NCBI GenBank assembly: GCA_016987375.1
Contig: PJRA01000114.1
Span: 342,633 to 406,632 of the forward strand
Reading direction: 5' to 3'
Source of the DNA: Brachionus koreanus
Taxonomy: Eukaryota; Rotifera; Eurotatoria; Ploima; Brachionidae
Length of the DNA: 64,000 nt
The notes under the pieces were generated by a model that saw only the letters and a list, made by a program, of their open reading frames with translations, had not been told where the DNA came from and ran no database searches. Of the stretch, positions 10,781 to 21,863 are shown piece by piece (positions within the stretch are counted from its first letter, which is position 1; each line of letters begins with the position of its first letter). The translations under genes were made by a program, and so were the position numbers.

Positions 10781-11074
10781 ATTGAAGTTTATGATCAAAA
10801 TTTTATGATCATGCTCAAATATAAATTTTTTACAAATTTCTAAGAAGTTTTTTAAATGAAAAATTAAATGCAGAAAAATGTTTTCATGTTTAGCATAACA
10901 NNNNNNNNNNNNNNNNNNNNNNNNNNNNNNNNNNNNNNAAAATCAAGTTAAGCATTGAATGTTTACTTTGAAAACATGCTTCTGCAATAAATTTTTTACC
11001 GAAAAATATTTTAAAATCTTTTTTCAATGATAACTCTTGAGCATGATCATTTTAATTAGATCGTAAACTTCAAT
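10781..11074. repeat. foldback element interrupted by a gap
   Basis: ATTGAAGTTTATGATC at 10781 and, further in, ATGATCATGCTCAA pair imperfectly with the reverse complement of 11037-11074. Inner arms (ATGCAGAAAAATGTTTTCAT versus AAAACATGCTTCTGCA) also pair. The centre is a run of N. The arms resemble the ends of the foldback at 59093-59268, suggesting one family. Confidence 0.6.
10901..10938. other. assembly gap (38 N)
   Basis: A run of N lies at the centre of the foldback element, where a hairpin may have hindered sequencing or assembly. Confidence 0.95.
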
Positions 11075-11743
11075 TTCCCATTTTTTAAGCATTTTACTTA
11101 TCTAAAATTAATTCTTTTTAAAAAAAAATCTATCTTTCTTTTAACATTAAAATAAATATTAATATTTTTAAATACAATCATGAATAGTTAGTTTGATGAG
11201 ACTTGAATTAGCCTGAAAGAATTCAAATTTTTGCCACAAAATTGTGAGAGCATTTTACCAGAATCTAAATAAACATTTCTACAACTGCAAACAAAAAAAA
11301 AAGACAAACTAGTTTAAAAAAAAAGGAAATTGATTGTGTTTTTTTGCTTTTCCTTTTTTAAATTTACAGTAAAATCTGATTAAAATAAAATTCAAGGCTG
11401 ATAACATATTTTATAGAGTTTCAAAATTTTAAATCAAAAATGGTTTTTTACTTTTTTTCGCTTTTAATCAATTGAAAGAATAAAAACACTAGTTTTTTAT
11501 TTATTTAAATATTTTTGCTAATCTAAAAAAAAATTGATTTAGAAAAATTATGAATAAAAATTTTTATTTTCAAATTTCATTTTTTATTGATGAGAAACGA
11601 AAAAAATTTTGTATGAAATTTTTAATTAATAAAAAAATAATATTTTAAAATTTTTAATTTTTACAACAAAAAATTAAAAAATCCAAAAAAATTTAAAATT
11701 GAAAAATTTTCGAAAAAATTTAGAAGAAATTAAGAAGCAAGGC

Positions 11744-11908
11744 AGCGAGAGCAACTCCATGACAATTCAAAAGTTTTACTTAATTGTCACCGAGTTCTCT
11801 CTGTGCTTGACTTCATTTATCGTTAGTCAGTTGCTTACACGTTTAACAAATGCGAGAGCGACTCCATGACAATTTTTATAAAACCGATTGTCTACAGAAT
11901 GCTCTCTC
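11744..11908. repeat. two tandem imperfect hairpins
   Basis: Each unit starts with GCGAGAGC(A/G)ACTCCATGAC (11745 and 11852) and ends with a partly complementary arm: CACCGAGTTCTCTC to 11801, and CTACAGAATGCTCTCTC to 11908. The left arms are nearly identical; the right arms have diverged. The segment is more GC-rich than its surroundings. It could be a short foldback transposon or a structured transcript; nothing decides. Confidence 0.5.
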
Positions 11909-14400
11909 ATTTGATTTAAACGAATATTTCTAAACAATGAAGCACCACATGGTTTTAATTTGATATTATTTTGAACGCCTCTCATTCACTTGAAAATAAA
12001 TGCTTTGAATTAAAATTTTTAATTGAAATTCTTATCTATTTTAATATTTAGGTTTGAAAATCTTGATTTTTCTAAATAGTCTGTTTATGGATAGTATGGA
12101 CACTTTGATAGATAAAGTTAAAACTAGTAGATAAGAAAACTGTTCTCTTTAATTTTTGTTGTTGTGAGATGAATTCCAAAAACACAATTTATCTTATTTG
12201 AATAGTTGAATTTTAGAATGATTTAAAACTTAAAAATGATCTTGTATTTATAGTTATTTTTCGGCTAGAGTCCTAGCAAAAACCTAAATACTAAAGAGCA
12301 GTAAACAAAAGCGTTTAAAATTGTTTAGAATTTGATATAGATAATTTTTAAACTGCTCGATTAAAATTAGAAAAAATTTATCTCATTTTGACAGTCTGTT
12401 ATAATAGATATCTAAATCTCTTTCTAATGATGTGTGTCCGAAATAAGATAAATCGCTAGAATTTCCTTGGATACATTTGTAAACATATCGTATCTAAAAT
12501 ATTCTAAAAGCATATCAAAATAAATTAAAATCAACTTAGTTTGATATATTGCCGGTCATGAAAATCAAGCGGTCATTTGCTTGCGTTCATACCTTTGCAA
12601 TCATTTACCTGTTGTAATTTAAAACTGCAGGTTTCGATTCGCTCAAGTTAAAATCAAATGCATTGAGTTTTGGAAATTCTATACTTTCTTTAATTAATAG
12701 AGATAATTTTTATTTTTTTGACTAGATGAGAAAGATCTTTGCAAAATATCACCTGCTTTTTTATTTGTTTAGCAATAAAACTTTGCTAAACTAAATTTTT
12801 CTTTATCTTATTTATTTTAACTATCCGAAACAGAAATTGCTCACCAGTTCAGCTTAAAATAATTGGTCACAATGCCCTAGCTAAATTTATTGTCTATTTG
12901 TAGAGCAATTAATTGTTAACATTCTTTATGGGCCCATATCAAAATAGAGATAAAAAAAAATTATTTTTATTTTCAAAATGGTCAAAATTTTGAAAATAAA
13001 ATTTCCTATGGTAAAAAAACGCGTCAGTTAAATTCTAAAATATGATTCTAGAGGGTAAATTTCAAGTGGTACTTCTAATTAGTTAAAATGTCGGACAGGT
13101 GCTTGTTCTATTGGCGTCAAATTTTATAGCTATTTTTTTATCTATAGGCATGGTCGACAATGAAATCAAGAGAGTCAAAAACGGTAATTATTTAGCTTTT
13201 CTATTCCAAAAATTAAATTTTGACCTAATTTAATTTCATAAATAAAAAGATACCAACATCATTTTTACAGATAAATAAAGATTTTATCAAATTTTTAATG
13301 TCAAATCTTGATAAACAAATGCGTATAAAATAATTCCTTTGAAATAAACTTCCTGATTTTTTTATTTTATTTAAAAACCTAGAAAAAAAAAGTAATTTGA
13401 AGCTTAATTAACTTAAAATTCGAGACTAAATTGATACTTAAAAAATAAATTTAATTAGCTTTTTTTCACAGTCTTCTATTCCATTTTATTACTGACAATT
13501 ATGTAAAGAAAATTTGGTGCCGGATACGGAACCGTTGATATGGTGATTAATTACGGTCTGGAAAATTTAGTTTTAACAGGCTTGAATTTTAAAATATGAA
13601 AATTAAAAAAAAAAAAAAAAAAATCAACGTTTTTAAAAGAGTACAAAAAAATTAAACGGATAGAAAAAAATTGCAATCGAAAAGAGGTTTAAAATAGAGA
13701 TGAGGACAAATGGACTTTTTCAAGCATAAATCACTGTTTCTCAAATAGATAATTCATATCTAATTCTAAAGTACAAACTCAAATAAAAGATAGCCGGATA
13801 AAACAAAGTGTTTTTCTAGAAGGATAAGAATTTTATGTGTTTAAAGAAAATTTTTTTCTTGAATTTAGATAAATAGATAGATAAATGTAAAACAAAAATA
13901 ATTCGATTCTATCATAAAAATAAAGTAAATAAAAAGATAGCTTGATAAAATCAATGCTTTGAAATTTAGAGTATCTAATGTCTCGTTTAAACGCTAAAAA
14001 AATAAATTTAGACATGAATAACGGGTAATAGGTTTTTTAAAGTCTAAAATAAATTTTTTGAATGTTTTTATTTTGATGAAAAGTTTAAAAATTGGATAGT
14101 TGATATTTTTAATACTCAAATAATTATTTTGCTTTTTTTTAAATAATAAACAAATTTGAAAAATAAAGGGAGCATTGAATGAACGAAAAAAGTCCTGTTC
14201 GACCACATTTTGAAAATGCGCTCCGTGTTTAAAGAAGGATAAAGATGCGCTGGGGAAGGTGAATAAAAAGGAGTAAACAAAATATTGGTTGTTTTGGTAG
14301 TTTGAAGACTTAAACTAGCAGCTATGTCAGAAAAGAGAAGGTGAGGTGAGGTGATCTTATACAAATGTACAAGTTCTTAAATGAATTTGATAAGCTAAAT
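11909..14400. other. gene-poor AT-rich stretch
   Basis: No supported gene. A slightly GC-richer patch at about 14166-14360 gives an 82-codon minus frame (14116-14364) with no recognisable product. The stretch 12545-12650 is also less AT-biased but gave no clear feature. Confidence 0.5.
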
Positions 14401-14407
14401 TGGTGCA

Positions 14408-14560
14408 GAGAATCATCAAAAAATAATATTGAACATAAAACTAGAGGTACTTGTTACAGACTAAGAAGATAACTAGGAAAAAACTGTCTGCCTAGGCTGA
14501 ATTCTTTCACTAATAGAACCAGAAATTTAAATTTAATAGCATATTATTTTGAAATGTTTA
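14408..14560 (+). pseudogene. LINE reverse-transcriptase tail remnant
   Basis: Translation gives a short block with HKTRGTCYRLRR, one stop, then LGKNCLPRLNSFTNRT. This fits the R-G-x-x-Y / F-x-x-R-x-x-x-x-W tail that follows the catalytic domain of CR1/Jockey-type LINE reverse transcriptases. It is a small decayed piece. Confidence 0.5.
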
Positions 14561-14957
14561 TTTTAAAAATAGGTCTAACGAGCTAAATGAGATTAAAGAT
14601 TTAAAATAATCGATTTTCACAATAATGTATCAAAAACAAACAGATAAACTCTTTCATTTAAAAAGCTTATCATAAATTAACTATAAAATATATAAACTTG
14701 AAAATATTTTTGAATTAAATGTTTAAAAATTAAAATTTTTTTATAATTTTTTAGTCGTGTTGTAAGTTTGTATACTATTTTTGCGGTAATTTTTTAAAAA
14801 TGTTTTATTAGAGTTTATTTTAATTTTTCAAAAAAGGAACAATTTTTGATTTGTTTGTATTTGAATTTCACAATACCCAATACCACAATAATTTATCCAA
14901 AAATTTGACAGGACTTAAAAAAATTTCAAGATTCGAGTTTTTTCTTATTAATATAAT

Positions 14958-15240
14958 TTAAAATAGTAGTAGTAGTAGGAGTAGCGAGTGAACACTAGCT
15001 GGCAAGGCACACTAAGACAGGTGATGTGATTGTTTATAATACAAGATAAGAGTTATTCAATGCCTGCTTTAAAGCTGTTAACATTGGGGGCTTCAACTAA
15101 TTGATTTGACAACGAATTTCAAATGCTAGCGGTTTTATTTTAGAAAAAGTTAACTCTATGTTGGAGCCTCGAAATTTCTTTCTGATATTTAAAGCACTGA
15201 CCTCTTCCTTGGTTTTTGAAATTAATTTTCCAGGTCTCAA
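14958..15240 (-). pseudogene. LINE 3' end with TAC/CTA microsatellite tail (minus)
   Basis: On the minus strand, a decayed LINE tail with VEAPNVNSFKAGIE (the usual V-x-S-F-K-x-x-I/L-D block) and a stop is followed by about 100 bp and then (TAC)n repeats, read on the plus strand as TAGTAGTAGTAGTAGGAGTAG at 14965-14985. Short tandem repeats at the 3' end are typical of CR1/Jockey-like elements. Confidence 0.6.
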
Positions 15241-16039
15241 ATTAAGGCCTAACTAAATCAAAAAAAAATTATGTCTATGAAAACGAATTATTGGTTTGAA
15301 ATAGAATAATTTAAGAATTAAAATTTTTCAACAAACTTTTATGTAACTCGTTTGTATAAAGGATAAAACTTAATTTCTAATTTTTTTTAATTAAAAATTA
15401 AATTTTGTGCTTGTAACATTTTATTTAAATTATTTTGTTTGTTAATAATCTTTTTTGATAAATAAATTTAAGTTTGAGTCTTTCACAAAATATGTGTTTT
15501 TTAATCTTGACCCCACATATAGCAGATCTTCAAGATATAAGCCATTATGCTGAAAAGTCTTTAGTTATCTATCAGCAATTTAATCTCCCTTTTACAACCA
15601 TAACAATACCAAAATTTAAAATTTTCTTACAAATTTTTCCTTAAAAAGTAGACATATTATTTTAAACAGCTTTCGATTCTGTTTATATTAACATAGACTA
15701 ACTTACATTTTGAGGATTAAAAAATTTTGATTTAACTGGAGACTTTTCCGACCTTTATAGATATACAAAAAGAGAGTGATTCAAAATAAAAACTCTATGT
15801 TTAAGTTCAATTAAAGTTCAAAAATTAATCTATTTCCGGGAATTTGTTGAAAAAAAAATTCAATTTTGATTCGTTCTTGTTGTATGCCGTTACTATCTTC
15901 AAAACAATTGAATTTTTTCACATTGATAAAAGCCTAAAAAATATTTTACAAAATTGTACTACTTTTATAAATTTGAAATACAATCTTGAAATTAAAAATT
16001 TGTTGCTCTTGAATGTGGCCTACTTTGAATTTATACTTA
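15241..16039. other. AT-rich stretch without a supported gene
   Basis: A 124-codon plus frame (15844-16218) begins here but runs straight through a MITE, so it is not counted as a gene. Confidence 0.5.
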
Positions 16040-16141
16040 CAGCGGTTCTAATAAAAACAAAATGGTCGCAGGCCGGACGGCCATTTGCCGACCATCCCGT
16101 CCGTCCAGTCTGGGACCGTTTCTTTTTTATCAGAACCGCTG
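16040..16141. mobile_element. 102-bp GC-rich MITE with TA target site
   Basis: CAGCGGTTCTAATAAAAA at 16040 and its near-complement ending at 16141 (one mismatch in the first 18 bp) are flanked by TA on both sides (16038-16039, 16142-16143). The core holds GC-rich palindromic blocks (GGCCGGACGGCC, GACGG/CCGTC). TA duplication and CAG-type ends fit a Tc1/mariner-derived MITE. GC content stands out sharply from the flanks. Confidence 0.8.
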
Positions 16142-16349
16142 TAATTGTGGTCCAAAGTGCAACACAAGAAGAGATTTTTGAAATAATTGAAATTAATAAA
16201 ATTTGTAAAATTAAATGAACTTTGTAAATGAATTCTTGATAGAAATTTGAATTTAAGATTAAAAAGATTTGATAATGTTTTTATTCTTGGAGATTCTATT
16301 TCTTTCTTTCTATGAATTATTAATTAAGTTATAATTTTGAGACATAAAA

Positions 16350-16830
16350 CATAACTGTGAATTGAAAAAAGTTTCTACTCTCTTGTGGACTAGGATGCAA
16401 AGAAAAGATGGCTAGTCCAGATTTAGTGTGTTTTTTGTACAAACAATTTTGCCAGTCTATTTTTAGATATCATCCTGACTTGTTATTAATTTTGGAAAGA
16501 ATTGGAAGAATTTGATATTAGACAGAATATGTTATTAAAAAAATGTCTTGGAATAAAGAAATTCGCTAGATTTTCACCTGTTCTAGAGGCTCTTAAGCTG
16601 GAATCAGGAAACAAAATTATTTGAAACACAAAAATTTTTTTTCTAAAACAAATAAGTCAGAGCAAGTTGTGCTCCGATTTGTTAATGTACCTTAAAAGTA
16701 TGTATGAAAAATTTGATAATGTTAATGCGTCTTTTTTTAGGCAATTGCAAACATGAGAACAAACAATTTTCATTAATACTACTGAATATGCTCCTAAAAC
16801 ATCAATAGAGTTGATTGAATTTGTGTATAA
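16350..16830 (+). pseudogene. LINE reverse-transcriptase fragment (family A, second copy)
   Basis: With several frameshifts and stops, translation follows the 4289-4960 fragment: KSFYSL, GCKEKMASPDLV, FLYKQFCQSIFRYH, then ALKLES and KHKNFF. The shared FLYKQF-x-QSIFRYH block marks the same LINE family. This copy is more decayed. Confidence 0.7.
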
Positions 16831-16839
16831 ATGTAAGAA

Positions 16840-17240
16840 TAATAATAATATAATAATAATAATAGTTAATATTCTACGGTCAAGTTTAGTTTAACTAAAC
16901 TGACAAAGCAGGAAGACTAACGTAATCCCGCTATAGTAGACTTTTCGCTTTATTTTGTTTCTACCGACATTGTCCAATCTGTTTTTGAACTGGTTGGTCA
17001 AACTTGCTGTGACAATCGAATGCGTTGGCAGCGCATTCCAATTGTTCACTACTCGGTTTGGTAGAAAGTTTCGTCTTGCTTCACAATTTAATTTTGAAGA
17101 ATAAATAATTTCAGCTTGCAGAGTTGTTTTTTTTTAAAGATCAAATTAGTTTAACTAAATTGACAAAGCAGGATAACTAATTGAATCATACTATAGTAGA
17201 CTTTTCTTTGATGTTTCTACCGACATTGCTGATTTCATTT
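16840..17240 (-). pseudogene. LINE 3' ends in tandem (family B), with (ATT)n tail
   Basis: The minus strand encodes ARRNFLPNRVVNNWNALP, then a VTASLTNQFKNRLD block: the C-terminal tail of a CR1-like LINE protein. It ends near GTTAATATTCTACGGTCAAG and an (ATT)n microsatellite at 16846-16871. The 3' region (16882-16970) is repeated at 17138-17225 with about 80-85% similarity, so two elements are nested or tandem. The same end with its microsatellite reappears at 49707-49757. Confidence 0.75.
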
Positions 17241-18108
17241 TGGCTTACATCATACTTCTTTCTTTTATGAATGATGCCATTACACAATTCATAATTATGT
17301 TTCTTTTTTTTCATTTATTATCACTTGTCTAGTTAATATGGTTAATTAACATAAAAAAAAAACACTGTTGTATATTTGAGATAAATTAATCAGGCATTCT
17401 TGAGTTAAACGTTAATCTAAAGATTTAAATCTTGTTCATTTGTTAATTGTTTTTGAATTTTTTTATTTATTTTTAATTTTTTTTTCGTTTCGTTCTCAAG
17501 ACACAACCGTTATTTAGCAGGAAAAAAGTTTCAAAAGGTAAGCTAAAGACTGTTTATTTTTTTTCATCTTTCTTTTTTATATTTCTGCCAACATATAGAA
17601 TTTTGTCTTGGTAGACTCAGTAAAATATGTGTTATCACAAATCAAGTTTGAAATATTGCACAAGTCAAATTATCACTTCTTATTTAAAATTTTAAACGAT
17701 TTATTAAAAGTGGACTTTTATACCTGATTAAAGGGGTATTTTTTGAGATAATTGAGTTTTTTTAAATTTCTATTTTGTTTTGTATTTAAATCGTATTTTT
17801 TACTCTATTTTTTTATTTTCTCTAAATTGATTATTTTTTATATTCTCTAAATTTTACTATTTTGCCTATGAGGCTTTAATTAATAATAATAAATAAATAA
17901 AATAAATGTCACAAAATCGAGAACAGACTTTATTAAAATTGAGTTAAAATTAATCTTTCCTGATTTTACATGAAAAAAATTTAATAATTTAAATATTTAG
18001 TTTATTTTTTTATTAATTGGGAAAAGATTTAAAAAAAAAACTAAACAGTATTATATACAAAAAAAAACAACGAAATTAAATATATTAAATAATCTGGATA
18101 CAAACAAT
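17241..18108. other. intergenic, 3' of the minus-strand helicase
   Basis: AT-rich with long T runs. No gene seen; it contains the presumed 3' untranslated region of the helicase gene ending at 18109. Confidence 0.5.
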
Positions 18109-21100
18109 TTATCTAAAAAATCTTTTGACTTTTGACTTTATAATCGATTGCTCATTTGAACAAGCTTTTCTTTTGTATTTCGCTTTATCTTTACTATTCA
18201 ACCATTTATCTGACTTATGGTCATTGTTTGGTTTGCTTTTTGAACTTTTTAGATTAGAACGCGCACTAAAATCAACAGTATCTTTTGAATTAACTGATGC
18301 CTTTAAATTTGAATAATGTTGAAAAATTTTTAAAAATTCATTTCCTTTATAGTTATTGAATATTGCTTCAGTATAACCTGTAATTCCCAATAAGGCTTCT
18401 TTATCAGTAGGTAATTGAGTGAGCATTTCTTGAATCATCTTTCTGGTAAAAATCAAATTTACATTATCTATTTTGTGCTCGATTCCAAGAGATTTTATCA
18501 ACCGTTTGAGTTCACTTTTGCATCTACCCAAAATTAAATTAAAATCTTTTGAATTTTTTTCTTTAACCAAAGACTCATTATTTTCTAGAATTTCTTCAAC
18601 ATCGCTGTCGTCTGAATGTTGGGATTCATAATCTAAATAGCAAGTAGAATTTTTTTTTGGCATTATTTCATCTTCAATCAGCTCAAATTCAAATTTAAAA
18701 TTTCTAGCAAAAATCTCGGATATTTTTGGACCTGGTCTAACATAACATGCAACTATCTCAGAACTTTTGATTACTTTGAGTTCTTCTTTTAGATATCCTG
18801 AGAAAACAAGCTTCCTGAGAAGCCTTTCAATATCACATTTTTTAAATTGATCCATTTTGGAATGAAATTCGAGAGTGTGATGATTTTTTTCTACTATCTT
18901 TGAATTGAAAGAGCCTTTTAGAATGTCTGCTAAATGAAGTAAAGTAATGTCCTCACGTAAACATATATGTTTGATTGAATTGCATATAAACTTCACTTTT
19001 TCGGTCATGTCTATCGATTTTGATTTTTTTGTTTCGAGTAATTTGCAGTTATCACATATGGTGTTCATTTTGGAACGAATACATTTTTCTCGATTAAATA
19101 TTTCACCAAAATACTCCAAAATTTGAGCTCTTCTACAGTCTGTTTGATTGTCACAATATTGAGCTACACGGCGAACGTTATCCACATGTGTTTCATAGGC
19201 TATTGAGTTCTTATTTTTAATCTCAGCAGAAATTATTCGAAGCCATCTTTGTCTATCTTGGTTGTTATAAAATAAAACACAAAGAGCTTTGGATCCATCT
19301 CGACCAGCCCTGCCAGATTCTTGATAATATCCCTCTAAGGATTTCGGAAGACTCAAATGAATAACATATTGAACATCGCTAGATACAAAATTTAATATTA
19401 AATAGTTCTCAAAATTTTAAAATTGTAAAAAATAATATTTATTTTAAATAGTTAATTTTTTTTTATATAAAAGACAAAAATCAAGTTTTTTTAAAAGAGA
19501 AAAAATTTTAAATTGAATTGCAATTTAAAAAACTAAAAAAAAATAACTAAACCCAAAAAAAGACTATAAAAAAATTGATTTTTCTTATTTAAATAAAAAT
19601 TTTAAAAAACTCACGGTTTATCAATACCCATGCCAAATGCTATGGTCGCACAAACAACTTTACAATCAATGTTATTCGTCCATTTGTGTTGAATTTGTTG
19701 TCGTTTTTGATCATCCATTCCAGCATGATATGGCAATGCTTTTATTTGTTTTTTCCTCAAATATTCACTCACTTGCTCGCATTCATTTCTCGAAATGCAA
19801 TAAACAATTCCACTCTTGTTTGCATACTTGCTCTTAATCAAATCGGATATTTTCTCCAAAGCAGCTGCATTGCTGGTCTTGTATTCGACTTGATACTGTA
19901 AATTTTCTCTATTAAAACTTTGCATGAAAAAAACACACTGTTGATTATTAGCTGGTAAGCTATTCATGCTTACTGACATGTAATGTCTATTGTTCAATTT
20001 TGTTTCCAATTTATTCATTTGATTGTTTTGAACATTTGTCACAAAAGCACTTTTAAAAGCTGACTTATTAACTGAAGCTGTCTCGCTCACACTCAACTTC
20101 ATTTGCATTAAAATGTCATTTCTTACTCTTGGTGTAGCAGTTGCTGTCAACAACATGCAAGGAACATTGGGCATCAAAGTAAATCTCAACTCGCCAATTT
20201 TCTTGTAGTCTGTTCGAAAGTCATGACCCCACTGAGACACGCAATGAGCTTCGTCAATTACCAAACGTGCTATCATGCCACGATTGTACAAATTCATTAC
20301 AACATTTCTCAGCTTAGAACTATTGTTCAACTTTTCTGGTGTTATATAAACAAGCTTGTATTTTGGCTCTTGTTTTACCAACTCTTTGTAAACATTATCA
20401 CATTCAGCAGACGAATCAGCATCGCTCAACATGTGACATGCACTTAGACCAAGAGCATTCAATTTTTGCACTTGATCAATAATCAAACTCTTCAACGGCG
20501 ATATCACAAATGTTACACCTTTTGATATTACTGCAGGCAATTGATAGCACAACGACTTGCCGCCTCCTGTTGGCATCAAAATAAACACATTTATACCCAA
20601 TAGAGCTGCATTCACTGCTTCAAATTGTTGTGGACGAAAATGCTTTAGACCGAATGAGTTGCGAAATATTGTCAACATTTCGTCTGTGTGTTCATATTCT
20701 GTTGATCTAAATTGATACGAACAATCTTTTATGTCATTAAAAAGCCAATTTATTTTTTCATATCGTTCTATATCTGGTATGTAAACCCCTTTGGTTTGTT
20801 GATTATTTAACATTTGATCATTTCTATTCTTTGTATCTATTGAATCAAAATCAAACTCTTCAATAACACATAAATCTTCGTCATCCTCATCTTCTCTTTG
20901 AAAATTAATCACTGTCTCTTCCAATTTTTGATCTTTTTTAGTTTTTTTTTCAACCTCTAAATCTTTTCTGTTTTGTTTATTAGTTTTTATATCTTTTTCT
21001 CTTTTTTCCAATGCTTTTTTCTCAATTTCAGCTAATTGCTCAAAATCTATTTGAATATCTTCCAATTCTTCTTCTTTTGTCTCACATTTTTTACATGGTA

Positions 21101-21648
21101 TTTTTTTTACAATGCAACTATAACATGATCCATGTCCACATTCATCAATTAGTCTGCGTTTTGCACTTTTTGAACTATACTTACATTTGCATGAAAGACA
21201 TATTTCTTTATCATCATCTTCACTCAGTCTTTGATTTACTAAACAATTAATTTCATTTTTTTCTTTCCTTAATAATTAATCTTTTATTTAATAATTTTAG
21301 TTGGTTTTAAATTTATTAAAAATACACATATGGTTTCACGGTGGCAACTGGTTTTTGAATAATGCAGTTTTCTTTTTCTAATTCATTATATTTCATGGAT
21401 ATCCAGTCATTGTCAAAATCATCACTCTTCAATTCATCTATTAAATAATTGTTTTGACTTAAAGCATTTTCCTCGATTGGTTTCAAACATTTTTCGTTTA
21501 TATTTATTTCATAGTTATTTTTTTTTTGATTATTATCAGTTTTTAAATTTTTCGCAATTTCTTGCGACCTTTGTAAATCAGACAGCGCTTGGCATTTATT
21601 TGAAACAAGTTTTGGTGTGGTTGACTTAAATTTAAATATACGATCCAT
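18109..21648 (-). CDS. BLM: BLM-type RecQ helicase A with N-terminal RING-like finger
   Basis: Three exons join in phase: 21326-21648, 19615-21267 and 18109-19378, giving 1081 residues; introns are 58 and 236 bp. Residues 131-169 hold a C3HC4 pattern: C131-x2-C134-x16-C151-x-H153-x2-C156-x2-C159-x6-C166-x2-C169. Then come an acidic linker and the RecQ core: GGGKS Walker A (Lys345), DEAH box (446-449), TATAT motif III, and FGMGIDKP split from DVQYVIH by the second intron. SLPKSLEGYYQESGRAGRDG is motif VI. The RQC zinc site is C740, C758, C767, C770; an HRDC domain lies at about 940-1016, and the end is basic. Overall order and motifs are those of BLM, which unwinds recombination intermediates in the nucleus. 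An insertion of about 45 residues follows motif III. The core exon is identical to that of the divergent neighbour; the ends are not. The first splice junction was chosen by phase and is the least certain. Confidence 0.85.
19568..20891 (-). repeat. inverted repeat arm 1: helicase-core tract
   Basis: This 1.32-kb tract is the reverse complement of 27414-28740. Every stretch compared matched, and chance antisense frames of 74, 71 and 66 codons are identical in both copies, which requires nucleotide identity. The tract starts at GATGAGGATGACGAAG in the coding direction and ends about 50 bp inside the following intron, at a T run. Confidence 0.9.
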
Positions 21649-21863
21649 TTCCTAAATTTCTACAGCTTAAATTTGACTTAATTTTCAGTTTGATGATCTT
21701 AAATGAAAAATAAATTTAAATAATTTAAAAAAATATATATTCAAAATTTTATTATTTAAAATTTAAGCAAAATTAACTTTCAAAATTCAAAAATTTAAAA
21801 TTAGAAAAAAAAATCAAATTTATTTTGAATTTTAGTCAATAAATGTAAATATTTTCCTTCTAA
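21649..21863. promoter_or_regulatory. shared divergent promoter region of the two BLM-type genes
   Basis: Only 215 bp separate the two start codons, so both genes presumably share a bidirectional promoter. The region is almost pure A/T with no recognisable element. Assignment rests on geometry only. Confidence 0.5.

Noticed and set aside
12540..12660. tRNA-like B-box candidate (GGTTTCGATTCG)
   Set aside because: It has an extra base relative to the GGTTCGANNC box, and no A box or cloverleaf could be drawn.
13600..13625. Long poly-A run as a processed-pseudogene tail
   Set aside because: No gene-like sequence precedes it and homopolymers are common throughout.
15844..16218. 124-codon plus-strand open frame
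   Set aside because: It has no ATG, is low in complexity, and runs through the inverted-repeat MITE at 16040-16141.
16838..16872. CRISPR-like short repeats
   Set aside because: The repeats are simple (ATT)n microsatellite at a LINE 3' end; no spacer structure exists.
19637..20447. Antisense open frames over the helicase core (also 27858-28668)
   Set aside because: They are shadows of the conserved helicase reading frame. Used only as evidence that the two arms are identical.
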